A stretch of DNA of 64,000 nucleotides from Dehalococcoidales bacterium (GCA_028707255.1 JAQTUQ010000003.1:27344-91343), one strand, 5' to 3'. Shown: positions 1 through 9,384, counted from the first letter of the stretch. Numbers and translations: made by a program. Notes: generated from the letters alone by a model not told the origin.

Positions 1-1
1 T

Positions 2-2002
2 CAATCTGAAATCGAGGATTTGAGGGCGGAAATTAACCGGCACAATTACCTGTATTACGTGCTGGATAGCCCTGAAATAAGCGATGCCGACTACGATTCC
101 CTGATGCAAAAACTGCGGCGTCTCGAAGAAGAATTTCCGCAGTATTTAACACCCGAATCCCCGACGCAAAGAGTGGGGGCTCCTCCCCTGGAGGCTTTCG
201 GGGTAGTCGAACATCAAGTACCACTTTTATCGCTGGCAAACGTCTTTTCAAACGAGGAACTGGAGGCATGGTACAAACGCACCTTAAAATTGCTCGACGG
301 TCAGAAACCCACATTTGTGTGCGAGCACAAGATGGACGGACTATCGGTAGCTTTAACCTACATCGACGGCAGATTTACAGTCGGAGCGACACGCGGCGAC
401 GGGTACAGGGGTGAAAATATCACGCAGAACCTGAAAACGATTAAAAGCATTCCATTAACTTTGCCAAAAGGAGCGCCGTCTCTGATTGAAGTCAGGGGCG
501 AGGTTTTCCTGCCGCATGCCGGTTTCAATAAGTTGAATAAAGAAAGGGCTGCCGAAGGCCAGCCCCTTTTTGCCAATCCGCGCAACGCCGCTGCCGGTTC
601 TTTACGCCAGCTTGATTCGACGATAACGGCCACGCGTCCGCTGGATATCTATATTTATACATTGGCGCGTCTTGAGGGAGCCAAATTCCCGGAAACACAT
701 TCGGAATCCCTTAATTATATGAAATCGCTCGGTTTTAAAATTAATCCGAATAATCTTTCGGCAGACACTATCGAGCAGGTAGAAGCGTATCGCAACGAAT
801 GGAAAGATAAAAGGGATAGCCTGCCGTACGATGCCGACGGTATCGTTGCCAAGATAGACAGAATAGAATTGCAGGAGCGGCTGGGGGATGTCGGGCGGGA
901 GCCGAGATGGGCGATTGCCTACAAGTTCCCGGCGATGCAGGCCAATACGCTCTTGAAGGAAATCCGTATCAGCGTCGGCAGGACGGGGACATTGAATCCC
1001 TATGCCGTGCTCGAACCGGTATCGGTAGGTGGAGTAACCATCAAGCAGGCGACATTACATAACGAAGATGATATCCGCAGGAAAGATATCCGCGAGGGTG
1101 ATACCGTTATCATTCAAAGAGCCGGGGATGTAATACCGCAGATAGTCGGGCCGGTGCTTGCAAAGCGCCCTGCTCTGTCAGTTGCCTTTAATTTGCCTGC
1201 CAAAGTTAACGGTGTCTGTCCCGAATGCGGCAGCCGCATATACAAACCGGAAGGGGAAGTAATGTATTATTGCCCGGACGCGGCCTGTCCGGCGCAGGCT
1301 ATATTGAAAATAGAGCACTTCGCATCGAGGGGCGCAATGGATATCCGCGGCGTCGGCGAGAAAATGAGCGTCATCCTCTACAAGGAAGGGTTGATAGGCG
1401 ATTTTGCCGATTTATATACATTAAGGAATAAAAGGGATGAATTATTAAATATCGAGAGAATGGGCGAAAAGAGCATAGATAATATGCTGGAGGCGATTGA
1501 AAACAGCAAGAAGCGTCCGCTTGCCAATCTCATTTTTGCGCTGGGAATCCGCCATGCCGGAGAAGAAATGGCCGGCATCCTGGCAGATGAATTCGGCAGC
1601 ATCGATAGTTTGGAAGCAGCCTCTAAAGATGAGATAGACGCCATTCCGACGATAGGGGTTAAAATCTCGGACAGCATCATCGCTTATCTTGGAAATCCAA
1701 AGAACAGGGAGATAATTCAAAAGCTGAAAGATGCCGGGGTAACGATGAGCATGGAAAATAAGCAAACAGGGAATAAGCCGCTGGCTGGTATGGAGTTTGT
1801 AATTACCGGTAAACTGGAAAGCATGTCCCGTCCCCTGGCAGAGGAAAAGATAAAACAGCTTGGCGGAGCGGCAAAAGGCGATGTAACCCGCAAGACCGAT
1901 TACCTGGTTGCGGGCGCAGACCCCGGTTCCAAGCTGGACAGGGCAAGGGAAATGGGGATTAAAATAATTTCTGAAAGCGAATTTTTAGGGCTTTTAAAAT
2001 AA
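2..2002 (+). CDS. ligA: NAD+-dependent DNA ligase LigA (5' end outside window)
   Basis: Seals nicks in duplex DNA during replication and repair, using NAD+ to adenylate an active-site lysine. The adenylation motif KMDG lies about 104 residues into the track ORF, followed by the OB-fold, a four-cysteine zinc finger (CPEC...CPDAAC), helix-hairpin-helix repeats and a C-terminal BRCT domain. The track start is a TTG inside the conserved N-terminal Ia domain; the frame stays open to base 2, reading QSEIEDL before it, so the gene starts upstream and this copy is truncated only by the window. It is followed by the DUF1015 gene after 32 bases and may be cotranscribed with it. Family assignment is secure. 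Confidence 0.97.
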   Translation, partial: QSEIEDLRAEINRHNYLYYVLDSPEISDADYDSLMQKLRRLEEEFPQYLTPESPTQRVGAPPLEAFGVVEHQVPLLSLANVFSNEELEAWYKRTLKLLDGQKPTFVCEHKMDGLSVALTYIDGRFTVGATRGDGYRGENITQNLKTIKSIPLTLPKGAPSLIEVRGEVFLPHAGFNKLNKERAAEGQPLFANPRNAAAGSLRQLDSTITATRPLDIYIYTLARLEGAKFPETHSESLNYMKSLGFKINPNNLSADTIEQVEAYRNEWKDKRDSLPYDADGIVAKIDRIELQERLGDVGREPRWAIAYKFPAMQANTLLKEIRISVGRTGTLNPYAVLEPVSVGGVTIKQATLHNEDDIRRKDIREGDTVIIQRAGDVIPQIVGPVLAKRPALSVAFNLPAKVNGVCPECGSRIYKPEGEVMYYCPDAACPAQAILKIEHFASRGAMDIRGVGEKMSVILYKEGLIGDFADLYTLRNKRDELLNIERMGEKSIDNMLEAIENSKKRPLANLIFALGIRHAGEEMAGILADEFGSIDSLEAASKDEIDAIPTIGVKISDSIIAYLGNPKNREIIQKLKDAGVTMSMENKQTGNKPLAGMEFVITGKLESMSRPLAEEKIKQLGGAAKGDVTRKTDYLVAGADPGSKLDRAREMGIKIISESEFLGLLK

Positions 2003-2034
2003 TATTAGATTAGATATGGAGAAAAACGAACTAA

Positions 2035-3342
2035 ATGGCTGAAATCAGACCTTTTCGCGGAGTGCATTACAACAAAGAGGTAGTCGGTGATATATCCGGG
2101 GTTATTTGCCCCCCTTACGATATAATTTCCCCCCAGATGGATGAGGATTTGCACAACCGCAATGCTTATAACTTCATCCGCATCGAGTATAACCGCCTGC
2201 AAACGGACGATTCCGATACGAATAACAGGTATACCCGTTCGGCGGCTATCTTTGAAGAATGGCTGGGAAAGAATGTGCTGGTTACGGATAATGTACCGGC
2301 TATTTACGTACACGACCAGTTCTTTTATCTGGATGGAGATGAATACAAAAGGCGTTCGCTGATTGTCAGGGTAAGGCTGGAGGACTGGGACAAAAATATC
2401 GTACGTCCGCACGAAAATACCTTCAAAGGCCCCAAGAAGGATAGAATCAATCTTCTATGGGCGTTGAATGCCAATACCAGTTCGGTTATGTCCATGTATG
2501 AAGATAAAGACCTGAAAATATCGTCCTTTTTAAAAAGAATGGATAGCGGGAAGTCATTGATAGCTACAAGAGAACTGGATGGAGAAAGACATAAAGTTTG
2601 GACGATAACAGAACCGCAGTCGGTAAAAGAATTTTGCGATTATTTTAATGATAAGCCCCTGTATGTTGCCGATGGACATCATCGCTACGAAAGCGCATTG
2701 ATTTATAAGAAAGAACGAAACGCCTGCGATAAAGACGCTAATGCCGATGCCGCCTACAATTTTGTTATGATGACTCTTTTGGATATGGATGACCCGAACC
2801 TTATCATTTTCCCGACTCACCGCTTATTGTCCGGGCTGGAAACAGAAGTAACCGCTAATCTCGAAGAAAAACTGAAAGCATATTTTGATATTGAAGAGTT
2901 ATCCTTTGATGCCCCGGATGTTTGGCAGCAGGTTGACAGTATAACTGCGGACGAAGCGAGTATCAAATTGAACGTGGTAGGATTAAAACCGGGGATATTA
3001 TCTATCCTGACATTAAAGGATATTGATGCCGCGGCCGCTATTATGCCGGTAGAACGTTCTGATGTCTATAAGAAGATGGATGTCAGTATTGTCGACCATG
3101 TCATACTGGAGAAGATACTGGGTATGCAGAGCGACGACGAAAAGCGCATTGCGTATACTCACGATAGAGCAGAGGCGGTCAGCAGAGCCTTAAACGGAGA
3201 ATGCCAACTGGCGATTATTACCAATATGGTCAAAGGTCAGACCATTAAGGATATTGCCGATTCCAGAGACCGGATGCCGCGCAAATCCACCTATTTTTAT
3301 CCCAAGCTACCGAGCGGTTTGATCGTGAATCACCTGGTGTAA
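2035..3342 (+). CDS. DUF1015 (COG4198) family protein
   Basis: A 435-residue protein matching the DUF1015 family over its full length. Diagnostic stretches are the N-terminal IRPFRGVHYN, the ICPPYDII segment near residue 25 and the central VADGHHRYESA. There is no signal peptide or membrane segment, so it is cytosolic. The ATG has a GGAGA ribosome site about 12 bases upstream. The reaction is not certain. The protein sits one intergenic gap from a convergent operon with serA and a class V aminotransferase, so a role in serine or phosphoserine metabolism is plausible; that is inference from neighbourhood and from the habit of this family to sit near serA. Confidence 0.85.
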   Translation: MAEIRPFRGVHYNKEVVGDISGVICPPYDIISPQMDEDLHNRNAYNFIRIEYNRLQTDDSDTNNRYTRSAAIFEEWLGKNVLVTDNVPAIYVHDQFFYLDGDEYKRRSLIVRVRLEDWDKNIVRPHENTFKGPKKDRINLLWALNANTSSVMSMYEDKDLKISSFLKRMDSGKSLIATRELDGERHKVWTITEPQSVKEFCDYFNDKPLYVADGHHRYESALIYKKERNACDKDANADAAYNFVMMTLLDMDDPNLIIFPTHRLLSGLETEVTANLEEKLKAYFDIEELSFDAPDVWQQVDSITADEASIKLNVVGLKPGILSILTLKDIDAAAAIMPVERSDVYKKMDVSIVDHVILEKILGMQSDDEKRIAYTHDRAEAVSRALNGECQLAIITNMVKGQTIKDIADSRDRMPRKSTYFYPKLPSGLIVNHLV

Positions 3343-3749
3343 ACCCTTAAGAGTGTCTTTGCGAGGACGCCGCAGGCGGACGAAGCAATCTTTCCCGAAT
3401 AGGCCGAGTGGCAGTTCCTTTATCTGTCATTCTGGAGGCCATAAGGGATGGTCGAAGAATCCGGGGTGGAGTAATTCGTTAGTATCTCCACCGCCCCGGA
3501 TGCTTCATTCGTCCCTCACGAATTCAGCATGACAGGTTGTTTTTATTACTGGGGTTCGGCTTGTGCGGATGAGGTTTTAATATCCGAGTCAAATCCCCTT
3601 TGATTCCCCTTTTCCAAAGTGGAAGAATACGATATCTTTTTAACATAAAATAATATAGATTAATCGAGAAGTACTTTTCCTGGTGATATCAAAAAAATAC
3701 TTAACATAATGGTCATTTCTTCCTTTAGCAAAGGGAGATTGAGAGGGAT
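3343..3749. repeat. Intergenic repeat cluster between convergent genes
   Basis: No gene is visible. The stretch is built from dispersed repeat units also seen at 18.8-19.3 kb and 21.2-22.1 kb: a TTGCGAGG...GAAGCAATC unit near 3358-3392, a TGTCATTCTGGAGG...GAAGAATC unit, and an AAATCCCC...CCTTTTCC unit. The units are arranged as inverted pairs that could fold into long imperfect hairpins and so may also end transcription of the DUF1015 and pdxT genes that converge here. Confidence 0.75.
3425..3534. repeat. Imperfect inverted repeat, about 47-bp arms
   Basis: The left arm starts TGTCATTCTGGAGGCC and runs to ATCCGGGGTGGAG. The reverse complement of the right arm reads TGTCATGCTGAATTCG through to ATCCGGGGCGGTGG. 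The two arms are diverged copies of one unit in opposite orientation around a short AT-rich loop. The same unit recurs at 18.9-19.3 kb and 21.6-21.9 kb. Confidence 0.75.
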
Positions 3750-3751
3750 TT
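3591..3751. repeat. Inverted repeat pair reaching the pdxT stop codon
   Basis: AAATCCCCTTTGATTCCCCTT at the left is matched in inverted orientation by AAGGGAGATTGAGAGGGATTT at the right, separated by about 100 AT-rich bases. The right copy runs two bases into the pdxT TAA stop. The same unit occurs near 21.33-21.44 kb. Confidence 0.65.
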
Positions 3752-4337
3752 AACAGGTTAAAGACTTTCCCGAAACAATCTTCGAGAAATACTCATGCAT
3801 ACGGCTATCATCTGTCAGTTCCGGGTGGAAGGACATTCCCAGCATATTTCCCTGCCTTACAGTGACGATGGTGCCGTTCTCCAGTTTAGCGAGAATTTCA
3901 ACATTTTCTTCCGCTTCCTCGATTAAAGGGGCGCGGATGAATACCGAATGGAAAGGTTTGTCTCCCAGAGCTTTTATATCGAGGTCGGTTTCGAAACTGT
4001 CCGGCTGCCTGCCGAAGGCGTTACGCCTTACTTTAATATCCATCAAGCCGAGTGTTTCGACATTCGAGTTGGTGACTGTTTTTGCCAGCAGAATCATTCC
4101 GGCGCAGGTACCCATCATAGGGAAGCCGTCGAATCCCAGTCTGCGAAGCGGCTCGATAAGGTCGTAGTTATTTGCCAGATTGAGCATGGTGGTGCTTTCG
4201 CCGCCGGGAATAATAAGCCCGTCCAAACCTTCCAGTTCGGCGGGCTTACGTACCTGTTCGCTCTCGATACCAAGTCTATCCAGAACTCGAGCATGTTCTA
4301 TGAAAGCCCCTTGAAGGGCTAAAATACCGATTTTCAT
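3750..4337 (-). CDS. pdxT: Pyridoxal 5'-phosphate synthase glutaminase subunit PdxT
   Basis: The class I glutamine amidotransferase half of PLP synthase: it hydrolyses glutamine and channels ammonia to PdxS, which builds PLP from ribose 5-phosphate and glyceraldehyde 3-phosphate. The nucleophile elbow is GTCAGMILLAK (cysteine near residue 78) and the catalytic His-Glu pair is in SFHPEL near the C-terminus; PGGEST supplies the oxyanion strand. At 195 residues it has the usual family length. It is the last gene of the ribF-tyrS-aminotransferase-serA-pdxT run, five bases after serA. PdxS is not in this window. PLP is the cofactor of the aminotransferase two genes upstream, which makes the grouping sensible. 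Confidence 0.96.
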   Translation of the reverse strand: MKIGILALQGAFIEHARVLDRLGIESEQVRKPAELEGLDGLIIPGGESTTMLNLANNYDLIEPLRRLGFDGFPMMGTCAGMILLAKTVTNSNVETLGLMDIKVRRNAFGRQPDSFETDLDIKALGDKPFHSVFIRAPLIEEAEENVEILAKLENGTIVTVRQGNMLGMSFHPELTDDSRMHEYFSKIVSGKSLTC

Positions 4338-4342
4338 ATATA

Positions 4343-5917
4343 TTATATCTTGACTACTTTAGCGCTGTAGACATCGGGCAAGGCTAATATATTATCTATT
4401 TGCTCTTTCGAGAACGGGGCATCCAGTGCCAGTATCATAAGAGCCTGTCCCCTGGGTTTTAAGCGACTTAAATGCATATAGCTGATATTGACATCCCCGT
4501 CGCCGGCAATCTTGCCGACAGCTCCAATAAGGCCCGGTCGGTCGCGGTGGTCGCTGAACAGGAAGTAGCCGCCGGTTGGAATAATATCTATCCAATAGTC
4601 ATTTACTCTGACGACGTGGGTTTCCCCACGCAGCACAGTGCCTGCAATGGTAATTGATTCATTGCTGGTGGTAATCTCGAGAGTTATCAGGTTGGCGTAA
4701 TTTTCACAAGTGGTTTCTTTTTGCTCGATTACTTTAATGCCGCGACGGGAAGCAATAATATTGGCGTTAACAACATTGACTCTTTCTTCCGTCAACCGGT
4801 TGAGAACACCGCCCAGTATCGCTGCCTTTAAAGCATTGGTATCATAGCTGGATATTTCACCCTGATATTTAATATGAAGACCGGTCATTTGTCCTTCGCC
4901 CAGGTAGCTTGCCACGTTACCGATGGTAGTACATACTTCAAGGAACGGAGCAAGGAAAGGCATTGCTTCTGCCTTTATAAAAGGAGCATTGACGGCATAT
5001 CTGGCAGGCTGGCCGTTGAATACATCGATAATCTGCTGAACCACCTCGGTAGTAGCCAGTGTCTGAGCTTCAGTTGTAGAAGCGCCCAGGTGTGGAGTTA
5101 CTATAATTTTATCGCATTCAAAAAGCGGGCTTTCTGTACAGGGTTCATTTTCGAAAACATCTATTGCTGCGCCGGCAACTCTCTTTTCCTTGACAGCTTT
5201 CACCAGCGCATCGTTATTTATAAGACCACCGCGGGCGGTATTGATTATGCGTACATTGGGTTTAACGGTAGCCAGTTCCTTTTCCCCGATTATGTTTTTG
5301 GTAGATTCGGTAAGAGGGATATGTAAAGTAATAAAATCGGATTCTTTAATAAGTTGTGCCAGAGGAACCAGTTCTACCTGAAGATTGGCTGCCCTTTCGG
5401 ATGATATAATAGGGTCGTACCCGATAAGTTTCATTTCCAGGCCGCGTGCGCGCCTGGCTACTTCAGAACCGACATTACCAAGCCCCACGATGCCCAGTGT
5501 TTTCCCTTTTACTTCTATTCCCATAAATTCGGCTCTCTGCCATTTGCCGGATTTCAATGAGGTGTTAGCCTGCGGTATATTACGTGCCATGGCAAGCATT
5601 AAGGCAACGGCATGTTCTGCGGCGGATACAGTATTGCCGGTAGGGGCGTTAACGACGATAATGCCACGCTGGCTGGCGGCGTTAGTATCGATATTGTCGA
5701 CCCCGACACCGGCGCGTCCGATAATTTGCAGGTTTTTTCCGGCAGCAATAATATCTGCCGTAACCTGAGTCTGGCTGCGCACGATTAGTGCGTCATAATC
5801 TCCGATTATGGGGATTATGTCTTCAGGGCTTTGCTTTGTTTTCACATCTACCTGGGCATACTTGCTCAGTAAATCTATCCCTTCCTGGGCTATGGGGTCG
5901 GCAACTAATACTTTCAT
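4343..5917 (-). CDS. serA: D-3-phosphoglycerate dehydrogenase
   Basis: First step of serine synthesis: oxidation of 3-phosphoglycerate to 3-phosphohydroxypyruvate with NAD+. The 524 residues give the long form of the enzyme: substrate-binding domain, Rossmann domain with GLGNVGSEVARR near residue 147, catalytic Arg in NTARGGL, Glu in FENEPC and His in PHLGAST, then an ASB domain and a C-terminal ACT domain (about 450-524), the usual site of allosteric serine feedback. The gene is one base from the aminotransferase upstream and five from pdxT downstream, so the three are almost certainly cotranscribed. No serB is visible; the transaminase step is probably done by the neighbour. Confidence 0.97.
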   Translation of the reverse strand: MKVLVADPIAQEGIDLLSKYAQVDVKTKQSPEDIIPIIGDYDALIVRSQTQVTADIIAAGKNLQIIGRAGVGVDNIDTNAASQRGIIVVNAPTGNTVSAAEHAVALMLAMARNIPQANTSLKSGKWQRAEFMGIEVKGKTLGIVGLGNVGSEVARRARGLEMKLIGYDPIISSERAANLQVELVPLAQLIKESDFITLHIPLTESTKNIIGEKELATVKPNVRIINTARGGLINNDALVKAVKEKRVAGAAIDVFENEPCTESPLFECDKIIVTPHLGASTTEAQTLATTEVVQQIIDVFNGQPARYAVNAPFIKAEAMPFLAPFLEVCTTIGNVASYLGEGQMTGLHIKYQGEISSYDTNALKAAILGGVLNRLTEERVNVVNANIIASRRGIKVIEQKETTCENYANLITLEITTSNESITIAGTVLRGETHVVRVNDYWIDIIPTGGYFLFSDHRDRPGLIGAVGKIAGDGDVNISYMHLSRLKPRGQALMILALDAPFSKEQIDNILALPDVYSAKVVKI

Positions 5918-5918
5918 T

Positions 5919-7013
5919 TTATTTTTTCACCTCAAAACCGGCCTGTGGTAAGACTACTTTCAATTTGTTTAATACTTCTTTAATATCATCTTCTGTAACA
6001 TAACCGAGATGCCCGATGCGGAATATTTTCCCCGCTAAATGCAATTGTCCGCCGCCGAGTACTATATCATGTTGTTCACGCAGCGTCTTCGTTAATAATT
6101 TAACATCCAGCCCCTCGGGCGCCAGAATTGAAGTTACGGTATTGGAAGCGTATTTCTCATCCGCAAACAGCGGCAATCCGAGTTCCTTGATGCCTTTCCT
6201 GGTCATATCGGCAATACGGATATGGCGGGCAAATATATTTTCAATACCCTCTTCCAGCATCATCTGCAGGGCTTTTTCCATGGCAAAAACAACTGAAATA
6301 GCCGGAGTCCAGGGCGTTTGTCCTTTTTCAAGGTTGCTTTTTGCTTTGGCTATATCGAAATAAAAACGGGGCATTTTAGCTTCGGCATTGGCTTTCCACG
6401 CCTTTTCGCTTACCGAAAGCATAGCCAGACCGGGTGGTACCATCCAGCCCTTTTGGGAACCGGAAACAACCACGTCGCAACCCCACTCGTCTACCGGAAA
6501 GTTAATTGAGCTCATACTGCTAACGGCATCTACCAAAATCAATTTATCGAATTCTTTTATAACATCACAGATTGGAGCAAGGTCGTTAGTAACGCCTGTA
6601 GATGTTTCGTTGTGGGTAACCAGCACTGCTTTGACAGCCGGGTTATCACTTAGCGCTTTGCGAACGGTTTCAGGATCGGCCGCTTTTCCCCATTCGAAAT
6701 TTAAGGGAATAACCTCGGCTCCGTATGTATTGGCAATCTTGGCAAAACGGTCGCCGAAAACGCCGATGGAAATAGCGAGTACTTTATCTCCGGGGGAAAG
6801 CATATTAACTACTGCTGCTTCCAGGCCGCCGGTTCCCGATGAGGTAAGGGTAATTATCTCGTTATTTGTTTGAAACACTTTTTTAAGATTAGAGGTTACA
6901 CCATTTAGGATCTGGGCAAATTCAGGTCCCCTGTGATTTATCATTTGCCGGCTCATCTCTTTGAGGATAACATCCGGGCAGGGTGTAGGTCCGGGGATAC
7001 GTAGATTAGTCAT
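5919..7013 (-). CDS. Class V aminotransferase (serine-pyruvate / phosphoserine type)
   Basis: A PLP-dependent fold-type I aminotransferase of 364 residues in the serine-pyruvate/alanine-glyoxylate branch of class V. The PLP lysine sits in SGSQKGWM near residue 190; SSGTGGLEAA makes the phosphate-binding turn and LVDAVSSM carries the ring-stacking aspartate. It lies directly upstream of serA and two genes upstream of pdxT. The likely job is to aminate 3-phosphohydroxypyruvate to phosphoserine, as class V enzymes do in lineages without a normal SerC, but alanine-glyoxylate or serine-glyoxylate transamination cannot be excluded from sequence. The ATG has an AGGAG site in the 44-base gap after tyrS. 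Confidence 0.9.
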   Translation of the reverse strand: MTNLRIPGPTPCPDVILKEMSRQMINHRGPEFAQILNGVTSNLKKVFQTNNEIITLTSSGTGGLEAAVVNMLSPGDKVLAISIGVFGDRFAKIANTYGAEVIPLNFEWGKAADPETVRKALSDNPAVKAVLVTHNETSTGVTNDLAPICDVIKEFDKLILVDAVSSMSSINFPVDEWGCDVVVSGSQKGWMVPPGLAMLSVSEKAWKANAEAKMPRFYFDIAKAKSNLEKGQTPWTPAISVVFAMEKALQMMLEEGIENIFARHIRIADMTRKGIKELGLPLFADEKYASNTVTSILAPEGLDVKLLTKTLREQHDIVLGGGQLHLAGKIFRIGHLGYVTEDDIKEVLNKLKVVLPQAGFEVKK

Positions 7014-7057
7014 ATTTTTAACTCCTTTGAAAACACTTCTTTAATTTAGTATAAAAG

Positions 7058-8269
7058 TTATTTAATTATATCCGAATTATATATTTTAGCAAAGCGTCTT
7101 TTACCCACTTTGATAATAGAACCGCTTATAATTTTTATAACGTTAACGGTAACCGTTTGTCCATTTAAACTGACAGCACCCTGTTCTATTAACCTGCCGG
7201 CATCGCTGCGGCTTTTAGCCACCTTTATAACTGTGAGCAGGTCTTTTAAATCAACTTCGCTGTTAAGGTTATAGCAGTGTTCCTCGATTTCATCAGGTAT
7301 TTCCTTGTTCTGAACAACCCTGGCAAAATGCGCTTCCGCTTCGATTGCAGCCTCTCTATCGTGCAGTTTGGTTACAATCTCTCTTCCCAGCCTTTTCTTG
7401 AGCTCCATCGGATTTATTTCGCTTTTGTCCAGCAATCTTCTAAATTCGTTAAGTTCATCATCGGAAACATCGGTAATCAACTCGAAGTAGTTCATAATTA
7501 TGCTGTCCGGTATGGACATGACCTTGCCGAACATATTTTCCGGAGATTCGGTAACTCCTATGTAATTACCGAGGCTCTTGCTCATTTTGTGCGCTCCGTC
7601 CGTTCCCACCAGCAACGGAACCATTAAAACCTGTTGAGATCTTTGTCCGAGCATTGTTTGCAGTTCACGGCCTACCAAGAGGTTGAATTTCTGGTCGGTG
7701 CCGCCGAATTCCACATCGGCATTGATGGCAACCGAATCATACGCCTGTAAAAGGGGATACAGGAATTCTGTTATCGTAATCGGCTGGTTGGCATTATATC
7801 TCTTGCTGAAATCATCGCGGGCAAGAATCTGAGCGATGGTGAATTTGCTGGTAAGTTTGATAACATCGGCAAGGTCGAATTTGCCGAACCATTCACTTTG
7901 CCAGCGAACCTCTGTTCTATCCTTATCTACAATTTTGAAGAATTGTTCCATATAGGTTTTGGCATTTATTTTAACCTGTTCCGCTGTCAGCATCGGGCGG
8001 GTTACGGAGGCTCCGCTCGGGTCTCCGATTTGGGCAGTCCAGTCTCCGACAATAAGCACTACCTGATGCCCCATCTCCTGGAATTCGCGTAATTTTTTGA
8101 GCCCGACCATATGTCCCAGGTGTATATCCGGAAAACTGGGGTCGAACCCTTCTTTTAATCTTAGCGGTTTTCCAGCTTTTAACGCCGATACCAATTCGTC
8201 TTCGACTATTACCTCGGATACGCCTCTTTTTAACAGTCTTTTAATGTCCGCTTCAGATAATTTTTGCAT
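7058..8269 (-). CDS. tyrS: Tyrosyl-tRNA synthetase
   Basis: Charges tRNA-Tyr. The class I signatures are HLGH at residues 50-53 (HIGH motif) and KMSKS in AHKMSKSLGN near 233. A C-terminal S4-like RNA-binding domain (about 335-400) contains SRSDAGRLIEQGAV. Length (403) and motif spacing fit the shorter bacterial TyrZ-like branch. It is four bases downstream of ribF and 44 bases upstream of the aminotransferase gene. No T-box leader is visible in that gap or upstream, so regulation by uncharged tRNA is not supported here. Confidence 0.97.
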   Translation of the reverse strand: MQKLSEADIKRLLKRGVSEVIVEDELVSALKAGKPLRLKEGFDPSFPDIHLGHMVGLKKLREFQEMGHQVVLIVGDWTAQIGDPSGASVTRPMLTAEQVKINAKTYMEQFFKIVDKDRTEVRWQSEWFGKFDLADVIKLTSKFTIAQILARDDFSKRYNANQPITITEFLYPLLQAYDSVAINADVEFGGTDQKFNLLVGRELQTMLGQRSQQVLMVPLLVGTDGAHKMSKSLGNYIGVTESPENMFGKVMSIPDSIIMNYFELITDVSDDELNEFRRLLDKSEINPMELKKRLGREIVTKLHDREAAIEAEAHFARVVQNKEIPDEIEEHCYNLNSEVDLKDLLTVIKVAKSRSDAGRLIEQGAVSLNGQTVTVNVIKIISGSIIKVGKRRFAKIYNSDIIK

Positions 8270-8273
8270 ATTA

Positions 8274-9206
8274 TTATTTCCTGTTCAGATTATTTAGATA
8301 GTCTTTTGCCGCTGCGGCGTCTCTTCTTATTTGTTCTGCCAGTTCGTCCGCACTATCGAATTTTATTTCACTGCGTAACCTGTAGATTATATCAATTTTA
8401 AGGTTTTTATGATACAGGTCTCCGTTATAATCGATCAGATGAGTTTCAATAGTCCTTTTGGTATCTCCAAAGGTAACACGTTTCCCTATAAACGTAACGG
8501 AATTATAACATTGCCCGTCAAGAAGGGTTCGGGTGGCATATATGCCTTCCAGTGGCAAAGCCTGTTCGCTATCGACATAAAGGTTAGCGGTAGGGAATCC
8601 GATTTTCTTTCCGGTGCCGGTTCCCTGGACAACCTCGCCTTCTATGCTGAAGTAACGTCCCAGAAGATGAGAGGCTTTTACCATGTCGCCGGCAGACAGG
8701 GCATTTCTGATAGCGGTGCTGCTGATTATGCCGACACTGTTTTTAAATGGCGGAATTACCGAAAACTCGAAGTTCATCGATTGTGCGAGATTTCGGAGAA
8801 ATGAAATGTCTCCTTGACGCTCATTGCCGAGCGCAAAGTCGGGGCCTACGATTAACCCCTGCATTTTCAGGTGTTTTTGCAATAAAGAAATAAAATCGGA
8901 TGCGCTAATGCCGGCTATTTCTTTCGTAAATGTCAGCGGAACGACAAAGTCAACTCCCTCCTCTTTTATCAGCTTTATTTTTAGTTGCAGATTCGTAAGA
9001 AACTGGAGTTCATTGCCGGGATTTACTACCCGGCGCGGATGTCGTTTAAATGTAATTACTCCGCTTTCAAGCCCTTTTTGTTTTGCCCTTTTGATGAGTT
9101 CCGAGAGAAGGCTCTTGTGTCCAAGATGCACACCATCGAATACACCGATTGTTAAATAGGTGCCTTTGTCGGAGGTAAAGTCTGCTAAATCATTTTCCAG
9201 TGACAT
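8274..9206 (-). CDS. ribF: Bifunctional riboflavin kinase / FMN adenylyltransferase
   Basis: Makes FMN from riboflavin and FAD from FMN. The N-terminal FAD-synthetase half has the nucleotidyltransferase motif GVFDGVHLGHKSLL (residues 22-35) and ISSTAIRNAL near 165. The C-terminal kinase half contains GTGTGKKIGFPTANL and the catalytic Glu region LPLEGIYA. Length (310) is normal. It is the first gene of the five-gene minus-strand run and is divergent from rpoB. Its own promoter should be in the first 150 bases upstream but no consensus pair is clear on the minus strand. Confidence 0.96.
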   Translation of the reverse strand: MSLENDLADFTSDKGTYLTIGVFDGVHLGHKSLLSELIKRAKQKGLESGVITFKRHPRRVVNPGNELQFLTNLQLKIKLIKEEGVDFVVPLTFTKEIAGISASDFISLLQKHLKMQGLIVGPDFALGNERQGDISFLRNLAQSMNFEFSVIPPFKNSVGIISSTAIRNALSAGDMVKASHLLGRYFSIEGEVVQGTGTGKKIGFPTANLYVDSEQALPLEGIYATRTLLDGQCYNSVTFIGKRVTFGDTKRTIETHLIDYNGDLYHKNLKIDIIYRLRSEIKFDSADELAEQIRRDAAAAKDYLNNLNRK

Positions 9207-9348
9207 AACTCAATCCTGTGTTGTTTTAAATATATAAATCTAATAATACAGACTATCACATAAAATATTGATTTCCGATGTCGGGTTTTACAGTACAGGT
9301 AAAAAGATTAGATAAATTATAGATATATTGGGTGACAGTGTAAAGCGG

Positions 9349-9378
9349 CTCTTTATTTGACATACGTCAAATAAAGAG
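9349..9378. promoter_or_regulatory. Perfect 13-bp inverted repeat over the rpoB P1 promoter
   Basis: CTCTTTATTTGAC, four bases ATAC, then its exact reverse complement GTCAAATAAAGAG. The repeat covers the whole -35 hexamer and the spacer and stops exactly where the -10 begins. The geometry is that of an operator whose occupation would block sigma binding. It could also form an AT-rich hairpin. No run of T follows that would make it a terminator on either strand. Confidence 0.8.
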
Positions 9379-9384
9379 TATAAT
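9357..9384 (+). promoter_or_regulatory. Promoter P1 for rpoB-rpoC
   Basis: TTGACA (9357-9362) and TATAAT (9379-9384) are both perfect sigma-70 consensus hexamers with a 16-base spacer, about 185 bases before the rpoB start. It is embedded in the inverted repeat described above. Confidence 0.75.

Noticed and set aside
20-22. TTG at 20 as the ligA start
   Set aside because: The conserved N-terminal LigA domain continues upstream in frame to the window edge, so the TTG is an internal leucine codon.
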